From the NCBI RefSeq assembly GCF_002567005.1, contig NZ_NUZU01000031.1, forward strand, positions 100,525 through 164,524: DNA of 64,000 bases. Reading direction: 5' to 3'. The notes beneath the pieces are model-generated. The model was not told where the DNA came from. It ran no database searches and saw only the letters and a program-made list of their open reading frames with translations. Source of the stretch: Bacillus sp. AFS073361. Its GTDB lineage: Bacteria > Bacillota > Bacilli > Bacillales > Cytobacillaceae. The position numbers and the translations under genes were made by a program. Below are positions 55,413 through 64,000 of this stretch, piece after piece (the stretch's first letter is position 1; each line of letters opens with the position of its first letter).

Positions 55413-56428
55413 CGGATTTGTGCCTCCTCTTTTTGGTTTTCATTAATGACTACCTCTCTGCCGGTTTCAATGGATTGAAGGGCAGAAAGGGCAATTTCCA
55501 TGGCTTTATAGGCATCTTCTGCCGTGACAACCGGTTCGTTGCCAGTTTCAATACAGTGAATAAAATGGTCCAATTCTACGAAATAAGGATTGTGCTTTAA
55601 CGGACTTTCCGGAACGGCTACGCCGCCGCCAGATGCACTTTTCTTTCTGCCTTCAAATACAACGGGAACAGACTTAGAGCTGTCATGTTCAATAATTCCG
55701 CTTTGACCCGCAAATTCAAATCGAGTCGTGAATGTTTGATGGGCCCAGGATCCTTCGACATGGGCGATCACACCGTTTTGAAAGCGAAGCGTCACCAACG
55801 AATAATCAATCCGCTTCAGATCCCCATCCTTGATGCTTTTTGCATAAACCCGTTCCACTTCCCCAAAACACCATCTTAGGAAGTCAAAGTCGTGGATAAT
55901 CATATCTAACACCAATCCACCGCTCTTTTCATAGTCCGCATACCAGTCATCTGAACCGAACGGGAAGCCTCCCCCTCTAAACGTACGGACAACAGCTGTA
56001 TTACCGATTGTCCCTTCTTCGATAATTTTTTTGGCACGGACATACTCAGGAAAGAAGCGCACGACATGACCAACAAATAGCTTGACGTCTTTTTTCTTGC
56101 AATACTCAATCATTTCTCTGGCATCATCCAGGTTCCTGGCGAGCGGCTTTTCACAAATGACATCCAGCCCTTGATCGGCAGCCTTCTTCAAAAATGGTTT
56201 ATGGAATGGAGTCGGTAAACAAATCGAAACGACATCGACTTTATTCAAAGTTTCGATGGCTTCTTCAAATGTTTGGAACGCCTTTGTTTGTAATTTGCCG
56301 GCCAGATTCTTGGCCTTATCCAAATTTTTATCGACGATTCCCGCAAGTACGGCATTTTCCATCGTTGCGAAGGCCTCACCATGCACATTTCCCATCGTGC
56401 CAGCCCCAATTAATAGAACATGTAACAC
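55409..56428 (-). CDS. Gfo/Idh/MocA oxidoreductase A
   Basis: About 340 residues from GTG 56428 (MLHVLLIGAGTMGNVHGEAF). GGGAG is 8 bases before this GTG but only 2 before the ATG at 56434, which decides the start. GAGTMG is the dinucleotide loop, CEKPLARN the catalytic Lys, and GGLVLDMIIHDFDFLRWCF the conserved Asp/His region. It belongs with its two paralogues in the operon, though they are only about a quarter to a third alike by eye, so they likely catalyse different steps. Confidence 0.88.
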   Translation of the reverse strand: MLHVLLIGAGTMGNVHGEAFATMENAVLAGIVDKNLDKAKNLAGKLQTKAFQTFEEAIETLNKVDVVSICLPTPFHKPFLKKAADQGLDVICEKPLARNLDDAREMIEYCKKKDVKLFVGHVVRFFPEYVRAKKIIEEGTIGNTAVVRTFRGGGFPFGSDDWYADYEKSGGLVLDMIIHDFDFLRWCFGEVERVYAKSIKDGDLKRIDYSLVTLRFQNGVIAHVEGSWAHQTFTTRFEFAGQSGIIEHDSSKSVPVVFEGRKKSASGGGVAVPESPLKHNPYFVELDHFIHCIETGNEPVVTAEDAYKAMEIALSALQSIETGREVVINENQKEEAQIR

Positions 56429-56472
56429 TGTCATCTCTCCCTTTGTTTTATAAAATGGAAACATCCCCAAAT

Positions 56473-57450
56473 CTAATGAGGCAGGGCCGCTAGTTCATCG
56501 GCCTTGCAAAAGAACAAGCCGGTTGCCCCCACGACACATGCGTAGCTGCCAAGGGTTGATTTCTCGATTTTCACACGTTCCACCATACTTTGAATGCCAT
56601 GCTTTTGAACCGTGCTTCGAATCGATGGAAGAATCAATTCTGATTCGCTCATCACACCACCGCCCAAAATCACCGCTTCTGTATTAAAGAGATGGATTAG
56701 ATTAATTATTCCAAGCCCAAGGGATTCTCCAACTTCCTCAAGCAATCCGATTGAAAAAGAATCGCCCATTTTGGCTGCCGTACAAATATCAACGGCGGTT
56801 AGCTGATCCAATTCATCGGAAAAGTAAAGACTAACTTCTCCATTGGCAAGCCGTTGCCGGGCGATTTCGGCAATCGCAGTTCCTGAAGCGTAGTTCTCTA
56901 AACAACCTTTATTTCCACAAGGACATACAGGACCATGAAGATTAATCGAGATGTGCCCAAATTCTCCGGCGCTATCATGACTTCCTGTTAACAGGCTGTC
57001 ATTACTGATGATTCCTGCCCCAATCCCAGTACTAACCGTTATGTAGATGAGATTGTGTTTTCCTTTTCCACTGCCCCACAGCCATTCACCTACGGCGGCA
57101 GCATTGGCATCGTTATAAAGCTGAACAGGAATACCAAACCTCCGTTCTAGAACGTTGCCGATTTGAAAATTTTCCAATCCTAAATTGCTTGCATAAAGAA
57201 TTTCCTTCTTTTTTGAATCGATCACCCCAGCTGTAGCGATACCAATGCCTTTAATCCGATTCATCTCGATGGCATCTTTTTCTAGGAGGGATTCAATCGC
57301 AAAAATGATTTGTTGACTGAAATGTTCCGCTCCCCCCTTTGTGTCACACTGGATTTTCGATACAACTTCTCCGTTCTCTGAAACGAGTGCGGAAAGGATC
57401 TTCGTCCCCCCAATATCTAAACCGATGGCAAATTCTTCTGTTGCTTTCAC
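56473..57450 (-). CDS. ROK-family sugar kinase
   Basis: 325 residues with no DNA-binding domain, so a kinase rather than a repressor. FAIGLDIGGTKILSALV is the ATP phosphate-binding loop. The ROK signature runs through GEFGHISI to CPCGNKGCLENYASG, containing the zinc-binding His and three Cys. It probably phosphorylates glucose, or the sugar released by the pathway, at C6. GTG start with an AAGGGGGGAC site. Lies between the ABC permeases and the dehydrogenases. Confidence 0.87.
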   Translation of the reverse strand: MKATEEFAIGLDIGGTKILSALVSENGEVVSKIQCDTKGGAEHFSQQIIFAIESLLEKDAIEMNRIKGIGIATAGVIDSKKKEILYASNLGLENFQIGNVLERRFGIPVQLYNDANAAAVGEWLWGSGKGKHNLIYITVSTGIGAGIISNDSLLTGSHDSAGEFGHISINLHGPVCPCGNKGCLENYASGTAIAEIARQRLANGEVSLYFSDELDQLTAVDICTAAKMGDSFSIGLLEEVGESLGLGIINLIHLFNTEAVILGGGVMSESELILPSIRSTVQKHGIQSMVERVKIEKSTLGSYACVVGATGLFFCKADELAALPH

Positions 57451-57482
57451 TTATGTCCCCCCTTGCTTTTTTGAACAATCAT

Positions 57483-58301
57483 CTACTTACGGACACCGCT
57501 TAACGAAATACCGGCAATCAGATGTTTCTGTAAAAAGATAAACATAACAATCATCGGAATCGTGGATAACAGGGCGCCTGCCATGAGCAATGGATAATTT
57601 GTCGAATACTGGCCTTGGAATGAAGCGATCCCAATCGACAGTACTCTTACACTTTCAGAGTTTGTCATAATTAACGGCCACAGGAAATCATTCCATGATG
57701 CAAGAGCCGTGAAAATACCGAGAGCAATGAGGGCAGGTGTGGCATTCGGCAGCAGCACCCTCCAATAAATCCCCCACCAGGAACATCCATCGATAATAGC
57801 TGCCTCATCCAATTCTTTGGGGATCCCCATAAAGAACTGCCGAAGCAAGAAGACTCCAAATGCACTGAAGATGCCCGGAATAATTAAGGCATAAAAGGTA
57901 TCAATCCACCCCAAATTTGTCATAATCGCGTAGTTCGGAATTAAAATGACTTGTGGAGGAACCATCAAAACAGACAGAATCACAATGAAAATGACATTTT
58001 TAAACGGAAATTTCATCCGTGCAAAGGCGAATGCCGCCATGGAACAAAGAAATAATTGGGCAAGAGTCCGGCCAACGGTGACGATAATGGTGTTAATATA
58101 GTAGTTTAGGAAATCAACTTCTTCGAAAACTTTTACGAAATTATCAAAATGCCATTCCTTCGGGATCATCGATGGCGGTACCTGCATGGACTCACCGTAG
58201 GATTTCAAGGATGTCGAAATCATCCACAAAAATGGCATGATCATAATCGCAGCACCAATGATGAGTAAAATATGACTAAAAATCTTCTTTTCTTTCAATT
58301 C
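57483..58301 (-). CDS. Carbohydrate ABC permease (MalG type)
   Basis: About 272 residues, six helices. The start is TTG 58301 (MKEKKIFSHILLI), with AGGGGG 9 bases upstream, rather than the GTG at 58316 that overlaps the previous gene. The EAA loop is ELDEAAIIDGCSWWGIYWRVLLPNATPALIA, which docks the ATPase. WNDFLWPLIMT is typical of MalG-like sugar permeases. No ATPase gene is in the operon, so a shared MsmX-type ATPase is expected to energise it. Confidence 0.9.
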   Translation of the reverse strand, partial: ELKEKKIFSHILLIIGAAIMIMPFLWMISTSLKSYGESMQVPPSMIPKEWHFDNFVKVFEEVDFLNYYINTIIVTVGRTLAQLFLCSMAAFAFARMKFPFKNVIFIVILSVLMVPPQVILIPNYAIMTNLGWIDTFYALIIPGIFSAFGVFLLRQFFMGIPKELDEAAIIDGCSWWGIYWRVLLPNATPALIALGIFTALASWNDFLWPLIMTNSESVRVLSIGIASFQGQYSTNYPLLMAGALLSTIPMIVMFIFLQKHLIAGISLSGVRK

Positions 58302-58315
58302 CTTGCACCCCCTCA

Positions 58316-59263
58316 CTAGGAATCATAATGTACCCATTTCTTTTGGTAGATGAATTGGACGATCGTAATCGCTAATATGGCTAAGAATAATAGAAAGGCC
58401 TGAGCTGAGGCAATTCCCATTTGTGAGTATTTGAATCCAGATTCATAGACTCCAAATACAATGGTCCGGAGTGGATCCAATAACGCATTGTTGTCTCCAA
58501 TCATCACAAAGATCAAATCAAACATCTGCAGGGAACTAATCATAGAAGTGATAAATACAAAAAACAGAGTAGGTGTAATCAAAGGCAAGGTAATGTTTAG
58601 GAATTGCCTGAACTTCGAAGCCCCATCAATCTGGGCTGCTTCATAATAACTGTTGGAAACTCCCTGAAGTCCTGCCAGCAAGAGAATGACATTATTACCA
58701 ATCGTCATCCATACATAGACAAGGATAACTGAAAATAAGGCAATATTTGGGTCGAATAGCCATGAGGGCTGAGGAAGATGGAATATGCCTAAAAGATAAT
58801 TAATTAAACCGTAATCCGTGTTATAGAGCCATTTCCACACCATCCCCACTGCGACTGGCATGGTAACAACCGGTAAGAAGTACAAGGTCCTGTAAATAAC
58901 CATACCCTTGATTTTTTGGTTCAACATCAAGGATACAAGGGTGGCGATCACGACAGATAATGGGACCGACACAACGGTAAAGACGATGGTATTGATGATG
59001 GACCGCTGAAAGGTTGGGTCGACAAATAATGTCCGAATATTTTCAAGTCCAACAAATACCGGTGCTGTCATGCCATCCCAGCTTGCAAAGGATAAGCCAA
59101 AGGATGCAACGGCTGGGAGCATATAGAAAATTAGAAGTCCTAAAAAAGTAGGCGCTATGAACAACAGTGCGTAAATAGCTTCCTTATTCAACCGTTTCTT
59201 TTTCTGTATAACAGCAACCATTTGGGTTTTGTTCTTTTCAATAATTGAAGAAAAGTTGGTCAC
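58316..59263 (-). CDS. Carbohydrate ABC permease (MalF type)
   Basis: About 315 residues, six helices after a cytosolic N-tail. GTG 59263 (MTNFSSIIEKNK) is favoured because GGAG is 8 bases away; the ATG at 59269 is only 2 away. The EAA loop reads SYYEAAQIDGASKFRQFLNITLPLITPTL. MVWKWLYNTDYGLINYLLG is typical for the family. It forms the membrane channel with the MalG-type partner. Confidence 0.9.
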   Translation of the reverse strand: MTNFSSIIEKNKTQMVAVIQKKKRLNKEAIYALLFIAPTFLGLLIFYMLPAVASFGLSFASWDGMTAPVFVGLENIRTLFVDPTFQRSIINTIVFTVVSVPLSVVIATLVSLMLNQKIKGMVIYRTLYFLPVVTMPVAVGMVWKWLYNTDYGLINYLLGIFHLPQPSWLFDPNIALFSVILVYVWMTIGNNVILLLAGLQGVSNSYYEAAQIDGASKFRQFLNITLPLITPTLFFVFITSMISSLQMFDLIFVMIGDNNALLDPLRTIVFGVYESGFKYSQMGIASAQAFLLFLAILAITIVQFIYQKKWVHYDS

Positions 59264-59334
59264 TATCATCTCTCCTTTCAATAGTCAAACAAACTGTTAG
59301 ACAGTCTGTTTGACTACCAATTTGCAAATCTAGT

Positions 59335-60600
59335 TTACTTTGAATTTTCTTTCGCAAGAATGTCATTCATCTTTTTCGCAATCGTATCCAAAGCTTCATC
59401 AATCGGCTTCTGTCCTAAAAAGGCGCCTTGAATTTCTTTCATCTCTACATCCTGCCACTCCGCCGTACTTTTGGAGATTGGATAGGCAACTCCGTATTCC
59501 TGCGCGTCAAGGAATACCTGTAGATTTAATGAAGGAATGGACTTTAGCCAAAGATCACTAATGCTTTTATCAGCAGGAATTGAGAATCCTGATTCAGCAA
59601 TCACTTTTTCCCCTTCTTTACCAGATAAGGCCTTGATTAAATCCCAAGCCGCTTCATCATTTTGAGTTTTGGCATTCATTGCCCAGCCAATTCCATGAAC
59701 AATGGAAGCTTTTTGTTTGCCTTGTGGAAGTGGAGCAATTCCTAATTGATCCCCGAGTACTCCTTTGAATTCGCCTGCACTAACGGAAATCGCAGGAATC
59801 ATGGCGACTTTTCCGGATAGGAACAACTGCTTTCCTTCTGTCTCCATAACCGTTTTCGCTGAAGGCGATATTCCCTTGTCAATTAACTTCTCGATAAAAT
59901 GAAAAGCTTCTTTTGATTGTGGAGAATCAAATCCAGACTTCTTTTTATCCTCGCTGATCACGTATCCACCTGCTTGGTGCATAAGATCGTAATAAACGGA
60001 TTGGCTTGTCTTGATGTCTGCAGAATACCCATAAATACCCTTTTCTTTATTCGATAGCTTCGCGCCAACCTTTTCAATATCATCCCACGTCCAGTTTTCA
60101 TCTGGGTACGGAACCCCTGCGTCATCGAAAATCTTTTTATTGTAATACAGTCCGACCGAGTCGATGAAATAAGGAGCAGCAAAAAGTTTTCCTTCATACG
60201 TATATAAATCTACAACGGCAGGGAAATAATTTTCCTTTTTATACTCACTATCTTTTTTAATAAAAGGTTCTAGATCTTTGATAAATCCTGAGGAAGTATA
60301 TTGATAGAAGTTCGGTCCATTCATCCAGAAAACATCCGGACCTTTTCCGCCTCCGATACTAGTTTTCAGCTTGGTCCAATAATCCTCCCAAGGTGTGTAG
60401 GTAACATTGACCTTCATATCTGGATGCTGCTTCTTAAATGCTTCGATTGATTTATCTACCGCAGGACTGACATTTTTATCCCATAAAGCTACTTCAAGCG
60501 TCTTCTTTTCTTTCCCGCTGCTCTGTGTGTTTGAGCAGGCAGACAAAGCAACAATGGCAATGATTAACAATAGGTGAACTAGAAACCTCAACTTTTTCAT
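59335..60600 (-). CDS. Extracellular sugar-binding lipoprotein of ABC transporter
   Basis: 421 residues. The lipoprotein signal ends in IVALSAC, Cys about 22. The mature part is a family-1 solute-binding protein (EVALWDKNVSPAVDKSIEAFKKQHPDMKVNVTYTPWEDYWTKLKTSI; GPDVFWMNGPNFYQY). The aromatic residues point to a sugar or small oligosaccharide ligand. It is first in the operon, 53 bp ahead of the MalF-type gene, and follows a regulatory region with an operator-like dyad and a cre-like site. Confidence 0.9.
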   Translation of the reverse strand: MKKLRFLVHLLLIIAIVALSACSNTQSSGKEKKTLEVALWDKNVSPAVDKSIEAFKKQHPDMKVNVTYTPWEDYWTKLKTSIGGGKGPDVFWMNGPNFYQYTSSGFIKDLEPFIKKDSEYKKENYFPAVVDLYTYEGKLFAAPYFIDSVGLYYNKKIFDDAGVPYPDENWTWDDIEKVGAKLSNKEKGIYGYSADIKTSQSVYYDLMHQAGGYVISEDKKKSGFDSPQSKEAFHFIEKLIDKGISPSAKTVMETEGKQLFLSGKVAMIPAISVSAGEFKGVLGDQLGIAPLPQGKQKASIVHGIGWAMNAKTQNDEAAWDLIKALSGKEGEKVIAESGFSIPADKSISDLWLKSIPSLNLQVFLDAQEYGVAYPISKSTAEWQDVEMKEIQGAFLGQKPIDEALDTIAKKMNDILAKENSK

Positions 60601-60647
60601 TTTTTATCCCCCTCGCATCATTTGGTCCTTATGAAACTATTAAAGAT

Positions 60648-60687
60648 GATAAAACCAGAAGTTTATCACAATTATCAGCGGTTTCAT
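60648..60687 (-). promoter_or_regulatory. Operator-like dyad and cre-like site before the sugar operon
   Basis: GATAAAACCAGAAGTTTATC (60648-60667) is an imperfect dyad, a candidate for the adjacent ROK repressor. The minus-strand ATGAAACCGCTGATAA (60672-60687) fits the cre consensus with one mismatch. Both lie upstream of the binding-protein gene. Confidence 0.45.
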
Positions 60688-60772
60688 GTTGTCGTTTAGC
60701 GACTACATATCACAGATGTAGAAAGTTTTTTACTTTTCTCCATCACCCCCTAAAATGCGCCTCTATCCGCGT

Positions 60773-61978
60773 CTAAATGGTAAATTGATATTTTTCTTGT
60801 AAGATGATCGCTGCGGCCCCGAGCATTTCGAACTCGGCTCCAAGGGAGGTTGGCTGAATATTGACCTCTTCTTTCAGAATCGGGATCACCTTCTTACTTA
60901 CACAGCTTTTGAGCAAGTCTACAAATAAATCACTTTCCTGTACGATTTCACCGCTAAGAATGATGACTTCTGGGTTGAGGAGATGAATGGTATTAATAAT
61001 ACCTGAGGCAAGATGTGACACGATTTCGTCCAAAATTTGCAGACATAAAGGATCTCCCTCTTTTAATGCTTGTACAAATACTGCTGGCGTAATCCGATTC
61101 AGATCCTCTCCTACCAGATCCTTGATAATGGTTTCCTTCCCTCGGCTCATCAGGGCTGTCACAATTTTGGAGTAAATGGCAGGCCAATTCACATAATTCT
61201 CTAAGCAGCCTTCATTGCCGCATTCACATTTTTGGCCACCCTTCACAATGCTGGTATGACCAAGCTCACCTGAACTGCCTTTATATCCTCTGATAATTTT
61301 TCCATTCAGCATGATTCCTGATCCTACGCCATCACCAATTGTGATATAAACTAAATCTTTATACTGACCGAAGGAACCGAAGTAATTTTCTGCCAATACA
61401 AAGGCATTGGTATCATTGTCTAAATAAGTCGGCAGACCAAATCGTTTTTCCGCCATTTCCTTTAAAGGAATATCATAGAGTTTTAGTTTGGTATTGTAGG
61501 AAATAATTCCCCTTCTTGCATCCACAATCCCAGGTGTGATAATAGAGATCCCCTCACAATCCTCGAGATTTTCCATTGAGTGGAGAAACTGTTGGATAAT
61601 TGTTAAGGTCAGGTTAATGATTTCTTCCCCTTGTTGATAATTGGTCGAATGGATTTCCTTGCGTAAAATGTTCCCTTCCAAATTCATCTCTGAAATTTTA
61701 ATAAACGAATTTGAAATCGACACGCCAATGATGTACTTTGTATTGGGATCGAACCGAAGCAATACTGGCTTTCTTCCTCCATTGGAAGTACCAATCCCAT
61801 CTTCCCGCACAACCCCTTCATTTATAAGTTCGTTTACTGCGGAAGTGACTGTGGTTGGACTTATGTTAATTAATTTGGCAATGTCACTTCTCGAAATCGG
61901 TCCATGTTTTCGGATCGTGTCCAAAATGATTGACCTATTCAATTCTTGCATTAGTTTTAAATCGCCTGTTCTCCGCAT
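60773..61978 (-). CDS. ROK-family (XylR/NagC-like) transcriptional repressor
   Basis: 401 residues: N-terminal winged helix (LNRSIILDTIRKHGPISRSDIAKLINISPTTVTSAVNELINEGVV) and a ROK sugar-binding domain with the zinc site CECGNEGCLENYVN. Typical of repressors that release DNA when the sugar binds. It is upstream of and on the same strand as the sugar operon, 172 bp before it. Start ATG 61978 with AGAGGTG. A 24-bp direct repeat upstream (62006-62118) may be its autoregulatory site. Confidence 0.9.
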   Translation of the reverse strand: MRRTGDLKLMQELNRSIILDTIRKHGPISRSDIAKLINISPTTVTSAVNELINEGVVREDGIGTSNGGRKPVLLRFDPNTKYIIGVSISNSFIKISEMNLEGNILRKEIHSTNYQQGEEIINLTLTIIQQFLHSMENLEDCEGISIITPGIVDARRGIISYNTKLKLYDIPLKEMAEKRFGLPTYLDNDTNAFVLAENYFGSFGQYKDLVYITIGDGVGSGIMLNGKIIRGYKGSSGELGHTSIVKGGQKCECGNEGCLENYVNWPAIYSKIVTALMSRGKETIIKDLVGEDLNRITPAVFVQALKEGDPLCLQILDEIVSHLASGIINTIHLLNPEVIILSGEIVQESDLFVDLLKSCVSKKVIPILKEEVNIQPTSLGAEFEMLGAAAIILQEKYQFTI

Positions 61979-62005
61979 TCCCTACACCTCTGACTCTCTG
62001 ACTTT

Positions 62006-62118
62006 CTTTTTCCAGTGTCTTTATAAAGTTTGTAAAAATTTTTGCAGAAATCACACTGATAATTGGTAAATTTATAGAAAATATGGTGAAGATACTTTTT
62101 CCAGTGTCTTTATTAAGT
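62006..62118 (-). promoter_or_regulatory. 24-bp direct repeat upstream of the ROK regulator
   Basis: Two copies at 62006-62029 and 62095-62118, 89 bp apart and differing at one or two bases. Each holds CTTTTTCCAGTGTC followed by TTTAT(A/T)AAGT. One lies just before the start codon, the other near the expected promoter, as for looping repressors. Confidence 0.5.
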
Positions 62119-62400
62119 ATATTAAAGGCTGCCTCTCCAAATGTAAACACTTACATTTCTGAAAATATAAAATATTAAAAAATAGGAAAAAGTTCCTAAT
62201 CAACTATTTCCTATATTTAGCTACTTAATGACCATTAAAAGCAAATAAGGAAAATTTTTTCCTTACTACCCACCCTTTCTATAATGTTATTTTGTTAAAA
62301 TAAAAGTAGTCACCTTCCATTTAAAATTATCATCATGGATCCCCATTTTTAAATCGTTTGGAAGGACTATATTATAGCGAAGACTAATTTTAATTTTTTC
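62119..62400. other. Mostly empty stretch
   Basis: AT-rich region between the ROK regulator and the second zincin-like gene. I see no gene with a ribosome site. From about 62410 it enters the block shared with the upstream region of 20315, including a conserved reading frame ending KSKGKKKDLLSTFIS-stop at 62476. Confidence 0.4.
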
Positions 62401-62515
62401 GTACTCAGCTCAAATGCACTAGGATTAAAGTCCAAAGGAAAAAAGAAGGATTTACTTTCCACCTTCATTTCATAAAAATAAAATATAGAAGATTTTGAAA
62501 GGTCGTGTCGATAAG

Positions 62516-62944
62516 ATGCTTTATATAAGGGATATTGAGAAAATAATTGAGGATACATTACAAGAGCACAACATAACAATTGATTATGAATTTAACAATA
62601 CCCTGCCCGCACCAATGAGTTTTAATATATCTACGAATATGCTTAAATTTAACTACTTAAAAATTAATGGATACATAGCGAATATTAACTTCAAAATTAA
62701 GGAGACCGATGAAGACTGTGTTAAACTGATTCTCTATCGTCAGCTTGGTTATCATTTAGCACTTAAGAACAACAAACATGATTTACGGGTGTTAAAGTAT
62801 TTTAAGGATGATGAAAAAGCAGAATTTCTTGCGAAAATCGAAAACAATGCCTGGGATTTTGGAAGAACGCTGGTACCAGAAAAATTGGTACCTTCCTATG
62901 ATAAAGTTCGTGAATTAGATAAAGAGCTATTAAAAAGTTATTAA
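62516..62944 (+). CDS. Degenerate zincin-like protein, copy 2
   Basis: 142 residues, paralogue of 20315-20743 (clear identity in more than three quarters of positions by eye). TLPAPMSFN.STNM.KFNYLKINGYIANINFKIKETDEDCVK is almost unchanged. The motif is YRQLGYHLALKNNKHD, so here even the first His of HExxH is Arg. The conserved start ATG 62516 is preceded by GAAAGG. About 100 bp upstream also match copy 1. No NERD gene follows; a terminator does, so this copy is alone. Confidence 0.6.
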   Translation: MLYIRDIEKIIEDTLQEHNITIDYEFNNTLPAPMSFNISTNMLKFNYLKINGYIANINFKIKETDEDCVKLILYRQLGYHLALKNNKHDLRVLKYFKDDEKAEFLAKIENNAWDFGRTLVPEKLVPSYDKVRELDKELLKSY

Positions 62945-62960
62945 ACAAATGTAAAACATG

Positions 62961-62999
62961 AAAAAAGTAATGGGGGTCAGAGCTCCATTACTTTTTTTT
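62961..62999. terminator. Terminator after zincin-like copy 2
   Basis: AAAAAGTAATGG / CCATTACTTTTT stem with a run of eight T on the plus strand and an A-tract on the other, so it may work both ways. Confidence 0.8.
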
Positions 63000-63074
63000 A
63001 TTCATACTCTCTTTGCAAAAATAGCTTCCACCCTTCATAAAGCGAAGGAGTTTGCAATCTTTCATGATGGAGAT

Positions 63075-63935
63075 TTATAAAATCAGAAAAACAGTTCCTA
63101 TTGTAATGATAATTCCACCTATTATTGTATTCTTTGTTGCTTTTTCTTTTAATATAACAAAACCCAAGATCATGGTTATTACGACACTAAACTTATCAAT
63201 TGGAGCAACCACAGACGCTTTACCAATGGATAGAGCAGCGAAATAACATAACCAGGATAATCCTGTCGCTATACCTGATAATATTAAAAAGAGATAACTT
63301 TTCTTTGAAATTTGTTTCATGTCCTTATGTTTTCCTTGAAAAAACACGATCGCCCAAGCAAATATGAAAATAACGATTGTTCTCAAAAAGGTAGCAACAT
63401 TAGAATCGACATCTTCTATCCCTATTTTCGCTAAAATGGTTGTTAATGCTGCAAATATTGCACCGAAAATAGCATGGATTATGTAAGTATGTGAACCAGT
63501 AAATCGTTTCTTCTCTTCATTTTTTCCAATTAAAGCAAAAGTACCAATAGCAATAAGGGCTCCCCCTGCAATAATATTGGGGACAGCTTCCTCACCTAAG
63601 ACTAAAATAGATAATAGGATGGTTAATACCACACTTGATTTATCGATAGGAACAACCTTGGAAACGTCCCCTAATGCAAGTGCTTTAAAGAAAAACAACC
63701 ATGATAAACCAGTCGAAACTCCTGATAGTAAAATAAATGTAAGTGCTTTATTAGAAATCTGCGAGAGTGCATGAAGCTGCCCTGTAATTAAAACGACGAT
63801 ATAAGCCATTATTAATACAATGACAGTTCTTATCGCTGTGGCTAAGTTGGAATTTACATTTCCCATTCCCATTTTAGCTAAAATGCTAGTTAAGGAAGCA
63901 AATAAAGCTGCTAACAGTGCTAGAATTACACTCAT
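63075..63935 (-). CDS. EamA/DMT-family transporter
   Basis: 286 residues with ten helices in two EamA repeats (SVILALLAALFASLTSILAKMG... and HAIFGAIFAALTTILAKIGIEDV...). Each repeat ends in a GLSWL(F/C)(F/Y)F.AL..G..S.V.PIDK..V segment. This is the drug/metabolite transporter group, with unknown substrate. Starts at ATG 63935. The near-perfect internal repeat (TGLSWLFFFKALALGD / TGLSWLCYFAALSIGK) shows its origin by duplication. Confidence 0.88.
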   Translation of the reverse strand: MSVILALLAALFASLTSILAKMGMGNVNSNLATAIRTVIVLIMAYIVVLITGQLHALSQISNKALTFILLSGVSTGLSWLFFFKALALGDVSKVVPIDKSSVVLTILLSILVLGEEAVPNIIAGGALIAIGTFALIGKNEEKKRFTGSHTYIIHAIFGAIFAALTTILAKIGIEDVDSNVATFLRTIVIFIFAWAIVFFQGKHKDMKQISKKSYLFLILSGIATGLSWLCYFAALSIGKASVVAPIDKFSVVITMILGFVILKEKATKNTIIGGIIITIGTVFLIL

Positions 63936-64000
63936 TTTTTCACCTTCTTTTCCGCTCGGTTTTATTTAAGATTTTTTAAGTAGGCTGTGTTAAACTTGTC

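Overview
The window is low-GC Firmicute DNA, most likely an endospore-forming Bacillaceae (Bacillus or Neobacillus type). Supporting signs are strong AGGAGG ribosome sites, frequent GTG/TTG starts, a CotB-like coat protein, a Gmad2 lipoprotein, KimA under a ydaO (c-di-AMP) riboswitch, CcpA-type cre boxes and a sigma-54 (SigL) promoter. I see no rRNA, tRNA, insertion sequence or CRISPR array. The species cannot be named from this sequence alone.

Layout. 1-2.4 kb: scoAB (3-oxoacid CoA-transferase) followed by a secreted hydrolase cut by the window edge, behind a sigma-54 promoter with three upstream dyads. 2.4-5.4 kb: small genes, a tandem GNAT, a DUF2809 protein, a Gmad2 lipoprotein, DUF1540. 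5.4-9.2 kb: an OFA-type MFS transporter beside a LytS/LytTR two-component pair, with a direct repeat resembling the E. coli YpdB site. 9.4-13.9 kb: CotB-like coat protein, MscS channel, YwaF-like membrane protein, CBS-HEPN protein. 13.9-20 kb: proline catabolism (putB, rocA, putP) with a sigma-54-activator-like regulator whose key AAA+ motifs are degenerate. 20-22.8 kb: a degenerate zincin-like protein with a NERD-domain partner, and a DUF3231 protein. 23-25.7 kb: kimA with its riboswitch and a remnant of a second kimA copy.

26.7-39.4 kb: an island bounded by two near-identical 375-bp direct repeats, each encoding the same 57-residue protein behind cre-like boxes. Inside are cadC-cadA (cadA has an in-frame UGA exactly at the first Cys of CxxC), a TatA-tail mini-protein, an EamA remnant, kdpFABC-kdpDE and a GNAT remnant. 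39.4-52.5 kb: accessory genes including a Bcr/CflA efflux pump, a FusB-like EF-G-binding protein, a Pro-rich repeat protein split by a TAG, an HpaB-type monooxygenase, a rifampicin phosphotransferase, a lipoprotein nuclease and an M29 aminopeptidase. Two arrays of four short palindromes occur here with the same 51/60/51-bp rhythm. 52.5-62 kb: a nine-gene sugar operon (binding protein, two permeases, ROK kinase, three Gfo/Idh/MocA dehydrogenases, one isomerase-fold enzyme) next to a ROK repressor. 62-64 kb: a second copy of the zincin-like gene and a DMT transporter.

Themes: potassium and c-di-AMP (KimA, Kdp), ketone-body, proline and glycoside-derived carbon use, drug and metal resistance, and recent duplications. 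The best candidates for something undescribed are the duplicated 57-residue gene, the degenerate zincin/NERD pair, the cadA UGA, the SRR-TatA mini-protein and the four-palindrome arrays.
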